Of a stretch of 64,000 nt of DNA, positions 36,797-45,829 are shown in pieces. The notes under the pieces were generated by a model that saw only the letters and a list, made by a program, of their open reading frames with translations, was not told the origin of the DNA and did no database searches. Position 1 is the stretch's first letter; every line of letters starts with the position of its first letter. Made by a program: the position numbers and the translations under genes. Source of the stretch: GWF2-38-69 sp037127655 (GTDB lineage Bacteria; Verrucomicrobiota; Lentisphaeria; Victivallales; GWF2-38-69); contig JBAXXY010000001.1 of the NCBI GenBank assembly GCA_037127655.1, forward strand, positions 1 to 64,000. Reading direction: 5' to 3'.

Positions 36797-37574
36797 AATT
36801 AAATCTCTGATCATCACAGGATATGGGATAAATTGCGAAGAAGAACTTGCAAGCGCCTACAGACTATCCGAAGCAATATGCGATATCTCACATATTTCAT
36901 CTATTTTATCAGGTGAAATTTCCATACATAACTATGATGTTCTTAACTTCCCAGGAGGTTTTTCATTTGGCGACAATCTAGGATCGGGAAAGGTATTGGC
37001 AAATAAAATATTTTATAGAAAGCTCTCTAACGGCAAGCCATTTACGACTGAAATAGACCGTTTTCTTGACGAAGGAAAATACATAATAGGTATATGCAAT
37101 GGTTTCCAGGCTTTAGTCAAAATGGGACTCTTACCTGCCATCAAAAACAGGTGGCTTCAAGAGGTATCCTTATTCAGAAATTCCAACTTTAGATTCATTG
37201 ACAAATGGTGTAAACTAAAACTAGAAGACGAACAGCAAATAATATCTATGCCCATCAGACACGGCGAGGGCAGACTGATTATAAAGGATGATGAAATCAA
37301 GCAGGAAATCATCAGAAGGAAATTGAATTTCATTTCCTACTACGGAGAAAATCCCAATGGTTCAGAGCTGAACTGCGCAGGTCTTACTGATGTGACTGGA
37401 CGAGTCATTGGGATGATGCCTCATCCTGAAGCATTTCTTTCTATGTATAATAATCCTGAATGGGGAACTTTTAAAAGGGATGAAACCCATCCGAAAGCAG
37501 ATGGATTGGAGTTTATCCGAAAATTAGTCGCTAAAATTGAATTATCAGCAAACTATCATAATCCTAATAACTAA
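36780..37574 (+). CDS. purQ: FGAM synthase glutaminase subunit
   Basis: Class I glutamine amidotransferase of 264 residues. The nucleophile Cys is in YIIGICNGFQALVK. The catalytic His and Glu are in MMPHPEAFLS. An oxyanion-type FPGGFSFGDN loop is present. It supplies ammonia to the PurSL subunit, whose gene it overlaps by 17 nt. That overlap and the combined length are what one expects of a single-chain enzyme split at the domain junction. Confidence 0.95.
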   Translation: MDLKSKIKSLIITGYGINCEEELASAYRLSEAICDISHISSILSGEISIHNYDVLNFPGGFSFGDNLGSGKVLANKIFYRKLSNGKPFTTEIDRFLDEGKYIIGICNGFQALVKMGLLPAIKNRWLQEVSLFRNSNFRFIDKWCKLKLEDEQQIISMPIRHGEGRLIIKDDEIKQEIIRRKLNFISYYGENPNGSELNCAGLTDVTGRVIGMMPHPEAFLSMYNNPEWGTFKRDETHPKADGLEFIRKLVAKIELSANYHNPNN

Positions 37575-37590
37575 AAGGCGAGGCAAAGCT

Positions 37591-38982
37591 ATGGATTCTT
37601 TTAGAACTTTTTTTACTCCTCAACTAAAGAGAATATCAAAAGGAAAAGTCAGAGATAGCTACACAGTAGATAAAAAGAACCGCATGATTGTCGTTACAGA
37701 TAGAATCTCAGCTTTTGATGTAGTTCTTGATTCTGCCATTCCAGGCAAGGGAGCGGTACTCAACGGCATGACTAATTTTTGGTTCGAAATGACTAAGGAT
37801 GTCATACCAAATCATTTCATAAAAGAAATTGATCCAAATATAAGCCTCGTAAAAACTGCTATGCCAATCAAACTTGAGATGGTGGTAAGAGGTTTTATAA
37901 CAGGCTCAATGTGGAGAGGCTATGAAAAAGGTAAACGAGTATTCTCAGGCGTAAAAGTTGGCGAAGGACTTAAACAGAATATCAAACTTCAATCTCCGAT
38001 TTTAACTCCAACTACTAAATCAAAGAATGATGAGGAAATATCCAAAGAAGAGATACTTGCTCAAAAAATCATAGATAAAGAAACTTATGAAAAAATTGAA
38101 TCAGCTGCTCTAGGCCTTTACTCAAAAGCATCTGACTACCTTATTTCTAAAGGGATCCTTCTGGTTGACACTAAATATGAATTTGGTATCATTGATGGGA
38201 ATTTGACGCTGATAGATGAAATTCATACACCTGATTCATCCAGGTATTGGGATGTTAAAGACTACGAAAGCGATCCAAAATCAGTCTATCAGATGGATAA
38301 GGAATATGTCAGGGCATGGCTTATCAGAGAAACTAGAAATGGAGTTATGCCGATTGTCTTAAGCGATGAAGTCATTAAGGAAACTTCAAAACGCTACAGA
38401 GAAATTTACGAAAAAGTGACAGGTAAAAAGTTCACCGTGGATATTTCGGACTGCAAGAACAGGATGTACAGAAACTTATCAAAGTCAGGATTGATCAAAG
38501 ATGGCTATGTCTCAATAGTTATGGGTTCTGCTTCAGATAAAGATCATGCTCAAAAAATTCAATCTGTCATACAAAGATATGACATTATGTCCGAACTTAG
38601 GGTAGTCTCTGCTCACAAGAACGGAGAAAAAATTATTGATCTGGCCAGAGAGTACAATGACTCGATTGAACCGGGAGCTATAATTGCCATCGCAGGCAAA
38701 TCCAATGGACTTGGAGGAGCGCTTGCATCCAACATGAACATCCCTGTGATCAACTGTCCAAAGTTCACTACTGAAGCTGATATGATAATTAACATCAACT
38801 CTTCTTTAATGATGCCGTCGAAAGTTCCATCTGGTACAATCCTTGATCCTGAAAATGCGGCGCTGTTTGCGCTAAGAACTTTAAATATAAACAGATTAAG
38901 AGAAACTTTTGATAGAGACATAGTTCAAATTAAGGATAAACTTTCTTTAGATGACATAAATCTTAAGGAACAAACGAATTAA
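37591..38982 (+). CDS. purC/purE: SAICAR synthetase - class II AIR carboxylase fusion (PAICS-like)
   Basis: 463 residues. Residues about 1-300 are SAICAR synthetase of the yeast/Thermotoga type (ISKGKVRDSY, VVTDRISAFD, FITGSMWRGY, LIDEIHTPDSSRY). From about 310 a complete PurE follows (SIVMGSASDKDHA). The active-site strand reads VSAHKNGEK and AIAGKSNGLGG, the class II (metazoan PAICS and spirochaete) pattern; class I has SAHR and AGGAAHLPG. This enzyme should carboxylate AIR directly with CO2, without PurK. The ATG at 37591 has a GGCGAGG site; the in-frame upstream ATG at 37537 lies inside purQ. Its stop overlaps purD by 1 nt. Confidence 0.92.
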   Translation: MDSFRTFFTPQLKRISKGKVRDSYTVDKKNRMIVVTDRISAFDVVLDSAIPGKGAVLNGMTNFWFEMTKDVIPNHFIKEIDPNISLVKTAMPIKLEMVVRGFITGSMWRGYEKGKRVFSGVKVGEGLKQNIKLQSPILTPTTKSKNDEEISKEEILAQKIIDKETYEKIESAALGLYSKASDYLISKGILLVDTKYEFGIIDGNLTLIDEIHTPDSSRYWDVKDYESDPKSVYQMDKEYVRAWLIRETRNGVMPIVLSDEVIKETSKRYREIYEKVTGKKFTVDISDCKNRMYRNLSKSGLIKDGYVSIVMGSASDKDHAQKIQSVIQRYDIMSELRVVSAHKNGEKIIDLAREYNDSIEPGAIIAIAGKSNGLGGALASNMNIPVINCPKFTTEADMIININSSLMMPSKVPSGTILDPENAALFALRTLNINRLRETFDRDIVQIKDKLSLDDINLKEQTN

Positions 38983-40811
38983 TGAATGTCTTAGTCATAG
39001 GCTCAGGAGCAAGAGAACATGCGCTGTCGTGGAAGCTTTCCCAAAGTGCAAAAGTAAAGACTGTTTATACTATTCCTGGCAATGGAGGGATCACAAACTC
39101 GTTCCCTGATTTCAACCCATGCGACTTTGGCCAGGTTGAAGATTTTTGTGGAGAAAAAGGCATTAACCTGATTGTTGTTGGCCCTGAAAATATCCTTGCT
39201 GAAGGAATAGTTGATTACTTTGCGGGGTCTAAGATAAAAGTATTTGGCCCGTCTAAGACCGCATCCATGCTGGAATGCTCCAAAATTTTTGCCAAGGAGT
39301 TCATGTCCAAATACAAAATAGCTACAGCCAAATATTGTTCATTTGATCTCAATAATGGAGATAAAATACTTACTGATGCTTTGACATTTTGCAAAGAGCT
39401 TAAATACAACTGTGTAGTCAAATATGATGGACTTGCCGCAGGAAAAGGAGTCTTTATATGCTCCTCGATTGATGAAGTTAAAAGTGCAATCGCAAATATA
39501 GCCGGGAATTTCGGGACCAAGTTCCATATAGAAGAATTACTTAAAGGTGAAGAAGTTTCAATCATAGGCATCACCGACAGCAGAGACATAAGACTTTTCC
39601 TCCCATCTCAGGATCACAAACAAAGATTTGATGGAGATTTCGGACCAAATACTGGCGGAATGGGTGTAATTGCTCCTCTCGATTCTGTCACCAAGCAAAT
39701 ATTGGGACGAATTTATGCTGAGATAGTAAGACCTACTCTTCATGGGATACAAACTGAATATTTTGATTACAAGGGATTTATTTATTTCGGCGTCATGCTA
39801 ACTGAAGATGGTCCGAAATTACTTGAATACAATGTCAGGATGGGAGACCCTGAGGCATGTGTCCTGCTTCCATCATTAAAAAGTAACCTGTATGATATAA
39901 TAGAGGCTTCTCTTGCAGGCAAACTTAGAGAGCATGAATTCGAGTTTCACGAAGGATACTTTACAGATGTAGTCCTGGTTGCAGATGGATACCCTGCCAA
40001 GTATCACAAAGGAAATAAAATAGAGATTAAAACTACTCAAGATTCAGATACTTTAATCTTTCATGCCGGTACAAAGTTAGTGGATAACCATCTTGTTTCA
40101 AATGGCGGACGAGTGTTAAATATTGTGTCATCAGGCAAGACCCTAACTTCTTCTCTTATGAAAGTCTATAAAGCCATCAAAGCCATCAATTTTAAAGGAG
40201 CCTCTAAGCGGTGCGACATAGGCAGAAGAAACAAAACTCGTCTAGCTATACTTATTTCAGGAAGAGGAAGCAATATGGAAGCAATTATCAAGAATTGCTT
40301 GTATGATGATGGGATACTCCATGACTGTGCCTTTCCATCTGTCATAATATCCAATTGTCCGACAGCTAAAGGACTTGAGACAGCTGAAAGTTACGGGATA
40401 GACACTATTGCTATTGAGTCAAATAACAAAACTAGAGAGATATTTGAGGAGGAGTTAATTCGAGCTTTGGCCCCGTATAATCCTGACTTTATCATCCTCG
40501 CAGGTTTTGATAGAATTCTTACAAGTCACTTCCTCAGTATCTACAAAGATAAAGTTATAAATATCCATCCGGCAGACACAAAGGAATATAAAGGACTGCA
40601 TGGATACAAATGGGCTTTTGAAAACAAACTTAAGGAAACGCTTATTACTGTTCACTTCGTTGATGAAGGAATTGATACTGGCAAAGTCATAGCAAAGCAA
40701 AAAATTGATTTAAGTAAAGCAAAGTCTCTGGATGAAGTTGAAGAAATCGGCCTTAAGAATGAACACGAACTCTACAGTCAGGCCATCAGGAGCTTAATCA
40801 GACGGGATTAA
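38982..40811 (+). CDS. purD/purN: GAR synthetase - GAR transformylase fusion
   Basis: 609 residues. Residues about 1-415 are PurD, an ATP-grasp GAR synthetase (VIGSGAREHALSW, VVVGPENILAEGIVD, VKYDGLAAGKGV, GGMGVIAPLD, EYNVRMGDPEA). From about 422 a PurN transformylase follows (LAILISGRGSNMEAII). It has the catalytic Asn-x-His of VINIHPAD and the Asp of VDEGIDTG. The order PurD-PurN resembles animal GART without its central AIR synthetase, which here is the separate purM. The start overlaps purC/E by TAATG. Confidence 0.94.
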   Translation: MNVLVIGSGAREHALSWKLSQSAKVKTVYTIPGNGGITNSFPDFNPCDFGQVEDFCGEKGINLIVVGPENILAEGIVDYFAGSKIKVFGPSKTASMLECSKIFAKEFMSKYKIATAKYCSFDLNNGDKILTDALTFCKELKYNCVVKYDGLAAGKGVFICSSIDEVKSAIANIAGNFGTKFHIEELLKGEEVSIIGITDSRDIRLFLPSQDHKQRFDGDFGPNTGGMGVIAPLDSVTKQILGRIYAEIVRPTLHGIQTEYFDYKGFIYFGVMLTEDGPKLLEYNVRMGDPEACVLLPSLKSNLYDIIEASLAGKLREHEFEFHEGYFTDVVLVADGYPAKYHKGNKIEIKTTQDSDTLIFHAGTKLVDNHLVSNGGRVLNIVSSGKTLTSSLMKVYKAIKAINFKGASKRCDIGRRNKTRLAILISGRGSNMEAIIKNCLYDDGILHDCAFPSVIISNCPTAKGLETAESYGIDTIAIESNNKTREIFEEELIRALAPYNPDFIILAGFDRILTSHFLSIYKDKVINIHPADTKEYKGLHGYKWAFENKLKETLITVHFVDEGIDTGKVIAKQKIDLSKAKSLDEVEEIGLKNEHELYSQAIRSLIRRD

Positions 40812-40813
40812 CT

Positions 40814-42283
40814 ATGTGCGGCATACTGGGAATAATCGGTTACGAAGATGTATCAAGAGATCTTATATATGGCCTTAACTGCATCCAGCACAGAGGACAG
40901 GATTCAGCAGGGATAGTTACATTTCAAGACTCATTTAAAACCATGAAAGGGCTTGGGCTAGTTAACGATATTTTTAATATGAGCCATGTCGAAAGGCTTA
41001 AGGCAAACTATGGGCTTGGACATGTCCGCTATTCAACAATGGGAACTACCGAGGTTCTAAACGCCCAGCCAATTTCGGTGAACTACCCATTCGGATTGGC
41101 AATGGTCCACAACGGCAATGTTACAAACTATTCTGAACTCAGAAAAGCCATTTTAGAAGATAGCCAAAGTTTGCTTGAAACATCTAATGATATTGAAATA
41201 ATTCTCTACACTCTTGCCTCTGAACTGGAGAAAAAGAACATCAAGCATCTTACTCCAAGTCAGCTTTTTGAAGCTGTCGAAATTACTCAGTCACGGCTGG
41301 AAGGCTCTTATGCCGCATTAGCTATAATTGCAAACAAAGGAATTGTGGGATTCAATGACCCAAGAGGTATTCGTCCGCTTGTTCTTGGTGAAAAAACCGT
41401 AAAAAAAGGCAAGATCTATGCTTTGGTTTCAGAATCAACATGCCTCGACTATTTGGGTTTCAAAAAGATAAAAGATCTCAAAGCTGGAGAGTGTGTATTT
41501 ATAGATATAAATCTAAAAGTCCATTCTAAAATTCTTAACCACAAGCCCCCTGCTTTCTGCATATTTGAATACATTTATTTTGCCAGAGAAGATTCAGTAA
41601 TCTTTAATAGACTGGTTGCTAAAGAACGCGAAAATATGGGCAAACTTTTAGCTAAACAGATAAAGAAACTCAATTTGGATGCAGATATTGTTATAGATGT
41701 ACCAAGTTCCTCATATTTCTTTGCCTCTGCTCTTGCTGAAGGTATCGGCATACCAATGAAACGAGCTTTAACTAAAAATAATTTTGTAGGAAGAAGCTTT
41801 ATTCTTCCAAATCCTAAGGATAGAGAACACGCAGTATGCCAGAAACTTAACCCCATAAAAGAGTTTATAAATGGGAAAAAAGTGGCTGTTGTAGATGACT
41901 CAATTGTCCGCGGAACAACATCAAAGAAGATAACTTCCCTATTAAGAGAGGCCGGTGCAGAAAAAGTCTATTTCATTTCTGCGTCTCCACCAATCAAGTT
42001 CCCATGCGTTTACGGCGTAGATATGTCAATAAAAACTGAGCTCATAGCATCTAATGGAGCAGATAAAGTAGCTGAAGTCATTGGAGCAGATAAAGTCATC
42101 TATCTTGATTTAGAGAGTCTTAAGGAGTTTTACAATAAGGCTGGTTTCTGCTACGCCTGTTTTGACGGCAAGTATCCTACAATGGTGCCAAAATCCCTGC
42201 TTAAAGAGATTGAGAAAGACAGAGAAAAGGCTAAGATATCAGACCGTACTGTCAGCCTATCTCAAGAACGCTTGGGTATTTAG
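40814..42283 (+). CDS. purF: Amidophosphoribosyltransferase
   Basis: First committed step: PRPP plus glutamine to phosphoribosylamine. 489 residues. The Ntn nucleophile Cys2 follows the initiator Met (MCGILGIIG). The glutaminase domain has IQHRGQDSAGI, LGHVRYSTMG and VHNGNV. The PRT domain has the PRPP loop VAVVDDSIVRGTTS. The nearby Cys residues at FCIFEYIYF and GFCYACFDG may form the Fe-S or structural site of B. subtilis-type enzymes. It begins 2 nt after purD/N and ends the operon. Its 3' end overlaps the convergent peptidase gene by 32 nt. Confidence 0.96.
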   Translation: MCGILGIIGYEDVSRDLIYGLNCIQHRGQDSAGIVTFQDSFKTMKGLGLVNDIFNMSHVERLKANYGLGHVRYSTMGTTEVLNAQPISVNYPFGLAMVHNGNVTNYSELRKAILEDSQSLLETSNDIEIILYTLASELEKKNIKHLTPSQLFEAVEITQSRLEGSYAALAIIANKGIVGFNDPRGIRPLVLGEKTVKKGKIYALVSESTCLDYLGFKKIKDLKAGECVFIDINLKVHSKILNHKPPAFCIFEYIYFAREDSVIFNRLVAKERENMGKLLAKQIKKLNLDADIVIDVPSSSYFFASALAEGIGIPMKRALTKNNFVGRSFILPNPKDREHAVCQKLNPIKEFINGKKVAVVDDSIVRGTTSKKITSLLREAGAEKVYFISASPPIKFPCVYGVDMSIKTELIASNGADKVAEVIGADKVIYLDLESLKEFYNKAGFCYACFDGKYPTMVPKSLLKEIEKDREKAKISDRTVSLSQERLGI

Positions 42284-43379
42284 TTAGATTCCTATGCCCA
42301 TCGCTAGTGACTAATATCAAGTCCTCAAGGCGAGCTCCGCCCCACTCTGAATAATAAACGCCTGGTTCAATCGTTATTACATTGCCTGCTTCAAGGGGTT
42401 TGAACGAAATAGCATTAACCCTCGGATTTTCATGTATTTCTAAACCTACTCCATGCCCTAGTCCGTGAAAGAATCCGCAATATCTGCCGTCTTTATCCCT
42501 GCCTGTTTTGAATCCCATTTTCGATAAATCTTCAGTTGCTTCTTTGGCAATGACAGATGGAATTGCTTCTGGTTTAACTTTTGATATTGCATTATCTCTG
42601 GCTGTTTTAACTGCGTTGTAGGCCAGCTTGAGCAATTCTGGCGCTTTGCCTTTGGTAAAAGTCCTAGTTATATCGCCCCAATATCCTGATGATTCAAGTC
42701 TTGGGAAGATGTCAATAATAATCGGCACAGATTCACTTATTCCTCCTGATCCTGTATCATGAGGAATGGAACATTGAATTCCCGATGCTGCGATAGTTCC
42801 GTGAGTATGAGCCCCATATCTGACAAGCTCTATATTGATTTGGCTCTTCAGGAATTCAGATGTAAGAGTTTTTTTATCATAAACTAATTCGCCTTTTCGA
42901 TTTATGGATGAGTCAGCCAGGATAGTCTCAGCTTTAGACATTGCCTTTTCGGCTATTGCCAAAGCCTTGGAAATTTCCTTTATTTCACTGCTGATCTTGA
43001 TAGTTCTTTTAGGAAATAAATCGTCTTTCTCAATTAGAATGCTTCCAATATCTTTCAACATTTCCGCATATAGGACAGGAAAATTGTATGGTATGATCCA
43101 TTTACTCTGCGAATAATTAGTTAAGATTGATTGAAAAAGAGCCTTCATTGACTTGTCTTTTGAATTAGCAAGCAGATCGTCTCTATTTATTACAATTACT
43201 CCCTTCCTGGCTTCGCAATTTGCTCTCTCTAGCTCAAGAGATGAAACGACCATATACTTCTTCCTGTTAGACTCAAAATAGATAAAAGCATCATGGCTCA
43301 TAAAGCCAGTAGCATAGAGAATATCAGGATTAGTTATGGGATCAGCAAAAATGACTTTCCCTAATGCTGATTTAGCCAT
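42252..43379 (-). CDS. Xaa-Pro aminopeptidase-like M24 metallopeptidase
   Basis: 375 residues in a pita-bread fold. An N-terminal creatinase-like domain (about 1-140) precedes the metal site. The expected ligands are Asp in PIIIDIFPR, Asp in GDITRTF, His in GLGHGVGLEIHE, Glu in ITIEPGVYY and Glu in ARLEDLI. It should remove N-terminal residues before proline or act on related peptides. It starts 1 nt after the UDP-xylose synthase stop, so the two are coupled. Its end overlaps purF by 32 nt. Confidence 0.9.
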   Translation of the reverse strand: MAKSALGKVIFADPITNPDILYATGFMSHDAFIYFESNRKKYMVVSSLELERANCEARKGVIVINRDDLLANSKDKSMKALFQSILTNYSQSKWIIPYNFPVLYAEMLKDIGSILIEKDDLFPKRTIKISSEIKEISKALAIAEKAMSKAETILADSSINRKGELVYDKKTLTSEFLKSQINIELVRYGAHTHGTIAASGIQCSIPHDTGSGGISESVPIIIDIFPRLESSGYWGDITRTFTKGKAPELLKLAYNAVKTARDNAISKVKPEAIPSVIAKEATEDLSKMGFKTGRDKDGRYCGFFHGLGHGVGLEIHENPRVNAISFKPLEAGNVITIEPGVYYSEWGGARLEDLILVTSDGHRNLTKYPSVLEIG

Positions 43380-43380
43380 T

Positions 43381-44328
43381 TTAAAGCACAGTTTTAAAGT
43401 AGTTAATAGTCATTTCCAGACCGCGCCTAAGCTCTACTGTGGGTTCCCATTTAAGAACATCTTTTGCTATTGTTATGTCTGGTCTTCTCTGCACAGGATC
43501 ATCTTTCGGAAGCTCTTTGTGAACTAACTTAGATTTAGAGTCGGTAAGTTGGATAACAAGTTTGGCAAGCTCCAACATTGTGAATTCTACAGGGTTTCCA
43601 AGATTAACAGGACCAAAAAAGTCTTTAGGAGTCTGCATCATGGATATAATGCCATTTATAAGGTCGTCAACATAGCAAAAACTTCTGGTCTGCTTTCCAT
43701 TCCCGTAAATTGTGATGTCTTTGTCTGTCAGAGCCTGAACTATAAAATTGCTTACGACTCTGCCATCATTCTGAGCCATTCGAGGGCCGTAAGTATTAAA
43801 TATCCTGACTACTTTGGCATTAAGGCCCAATTGCCTTCTATGATCGTAGAAAAGTGTTTCTGCCGCTCTCTTACCCTCGTCATAGCAGCTCCTGGGACCA
43901 ATCGGATTGACATTGCCCCAATATGACTCCACCTGCGGATGAACCGTCGGATCGCCATATACTTCAGAAGTAGAAGCCTGAAGTATCGGAATATTGAGTC
44001 TTTTGGCAAGGCCAAGCATATTGTTTGCTCCAAGCACGCTGGTCTTAATAGTTTGAATTGGGTCATGCTGGTAATGAATCGGTGATGCAGGACATGCAAG
44101 ATTATAAATTTCATCGACTTCTAGATAGAGAGGCCATGTAATATCATGCCTTAAAAGTTCAAAATTAGGGTGAGGAAGCAAGTGCCTTATATTATTTTTG
44201 TTCCCTGTAAAGAAATTGTCAACACAGATAACATCATTGCCTCTCTGGATCAAACGATCACAGAGATGCGAACCCAAAAAACCTCCGCCGCCTGTAACTA
44301 GAACTGTCTTATTTGAAGTCTTTGTCAT
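43381..44328 (-). CDS. uxs: UDP-glucuronic acid decarboxylase (UDP-xylose synthase)
   Basis: 315 residues of the extended SDR family. The NAD site is VTGGGGFLGSHLCD. The active site has QASTSEVYGDP and a YDEGKR (Tyr-x3-Lys) box. FNTYGPRMAQNDGRV and DITIYGNGKQTRSFCYVDD are UXS hallmarks. It converts UDP-GlcA to UDP-xylose through NAD-linked oxidation and decarboxylation, feeding surface polysaccharide. The promoter region lies in 44329-44508, shared with the divergent solute-binding gene. Confidence 0.93.
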   Translation of the reverse strand: MTKTSNKTVLVTGGGGFLGSHLCDRLIQRGNDVICVDNFFTGNKNNIRHLLPHPNFELLRHDITWPLYLEVDEIYNLACPASPIHYQHDPIQTIKTSVLGANNMLGLAKRLNIPILQASTSEVYGDPTVHPQVESYWGNVNPIGPRSCYDEGKRAAETLFYDHRRQLGLNAKVVRIFNTYGPRMAQNDGRVVSNFIVQALTDKDITIYGNGKQTRSFCYVDDLINGIISMMQTPKDFFGPVNLGNPVEFTMLELAKLVIQLTDSKSKLVHKELPKDDPVQRRPDITIAKDVLKWEPTVELRRGLEMTINYFKTVL

Positions 44329-44508
44329 TTGTAGTTTAACCTATTTAGAAATATTTAAGCCAATTGGTTTCATTCTAGGCAGGAACGGTACAAATATCAA
44401 CTTTTCAAAATTAAATTTTTGCTTCCCATTGTTTATACTTGGATGCTAAAATACAATGTTTAATTAATAAAAGAGTAATTTTCAACAAACACAAAGGAAA
44501 GAGAGCTT

Positions 44509-45795
44509 ATGATAAAGAAAAAAATGTTAACATCAACTCTATTGGCATTCCTGGTTTCCGCTACGGCTTTAACAGCGGACTCAACTATCAGTTTTGTGGT
44601 TCAACAAGAGCCAATGACTGACAACTGGCTAAAAAGCGTCATCAAAGACTACGAAGCAAAGTACCCGGGCAGAAAAGTAAAACTCAACATAATAGGCGGC
44701 GCACAGTCTGACTATTACACCAAGACATCACTTATGATGAAGAGCGGCACAGCTGTTGACGCTCTCTACGAAGATAGTTTCATGCTCAAAAGCGATGTAA
44801 ATGCAGGAATACTCGCTCCGATAAATGTCTCAACCTGGAATGACTGGCAAAACTTTTACCCTAGCGTAAGAGAATCAGCCACAATTGATGGCAAAGTTTA
44901 CGGCATTCCGCTCTCGACTGACACAAGAGGTCTCTATTATAATATAGATCTTTTCAAGAAAGCCGGAATTGAAACCCCGTGGCAGCCTAAAAACTGGAAT
45001 GATATTCTTGATGCCGCAAGAAGGATCAAAGAAAAATGCCCAGGCGTATATCCTATGACCCTCAATGTCGCCGCCACCGGTGAAGCAACCACGATGCAGA
45101 CACTTGAAATGCTTCTCTACGGCACAAAAGACACTCTTTATAATGACGGAAAATGGATTGTTAAAAGCCCAGGCTTTCTAAATTCGCTCAAGTTTATTGA
45201 TACTCTCTTTAAAGAAAAACTCACTCCGGAATTGCCAAGAGTAATTAATCCCCAGTACGGAAATTATATGGCTCAAAATTGGGCTCCAAAAAACCAAGTC
45301 GCAATCATCCTGGACGGGTGCTGGATAATGGGAAACTGGAAAGAAAAGTATCCAAAAGTACTCGATACATATAACTTCGTAGCTATGCCTACAGAATTTG
45401 GGCAGGAGCCTGGATTTACATCAATGTCAGGCGGATGGCTCTTTTCAATTAATGCAAAATCAAAAAACATCGATGCCGCCGCTGAATTCATCAAGTTTGC
45501 TATCAGTAAAGAAAACTCTTTAAAATACTCCTTGCTGACTAGCCAGTTGACTCCAAGACAGGATGTAGCAGATATGAAAGATTATCCTGAGATTATGAGA
45601 GCGGCCACATCTTACATTAAATACACGCATTTCAGACCGGCAAATGAGCAATACCCGATGGTTTCCCCATGTATTCAGACTGCAGTGGAATCTGTCGCCA
45701 CAGGGCAGGCAACTCCTGAACAGGCTATGGATCAATATGCAAATAGTGTTAAAAGACTTCTTGGAGCAGACAGCATAAGTGAAACTTCGAAATAA
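44509..45795 (+). CDS. Extracellular solute-binding protein of a sugar ABC importer
   Basis: 428 residues. A cleavable signal peptide (KKKMLTSTLLAFLVSATALTA) precedes a family-1 binding protein (TISFVVQQEPMTDNWLKSVI, DYEAKYPGRKVKLN, YYNIDLFKKAGI). No lipobox Cys is seen, so the protein is periplasmic. A GGAAAGAG-like ribosome site is present. The permeases and ATPase of such an importer are not in the window, so its transporter must be elsewhere. Its end is convergent with the M48 protease gene, with 34 nt between. Confidence 0.88.
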   Translation: MIKKKMLTSTLLAFLVSATALTADSTISFVVQQEPMTDNWLKSVIKDYEAKYPGRKVKLNIIGGAQSDYYTKTSLMMKSGTAVDALYEDSFMLKSDVNAGILAPINVSTWNDWQNFYPSVRESATIDGKVYGIPLSTDTRGLYYNIDLFKKAGIETPWQPKNWNDILDAARRIKEKCPGVYPMTLNVAATGEATTMQTLEMLLYGTKDTLYNDGKWIVKSPGFLNSLKFIDTLFKEKLTPELPRVINPQYGNYMAQNWAPKNQVAIILDGCWIMGNWKEKYPKVLDTYNFVAMPTEFGQEPGFTSMSGGWLFSINAKSKNIDAAAEFIKFAISKENSLKYSLLTSQLTPRQDVADMKDYPEIMRAATSYIKYTHFRPANEQYPMVSPCIQTAVESVATGQATPEQAMDQYANSVKRLLGADSISETSK

Positions 45796-45829
45796 TCAGA
45801 AATAATTCGATTCTTTAATGCCGGTGCCG

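Noticed and set aside
33818..37574. purL as a broken single-chain enzyme
   Set aside because: The split PurSL plus PurQ arrangement is a known working form, and the 17-nt overlap keeps both frames intact.
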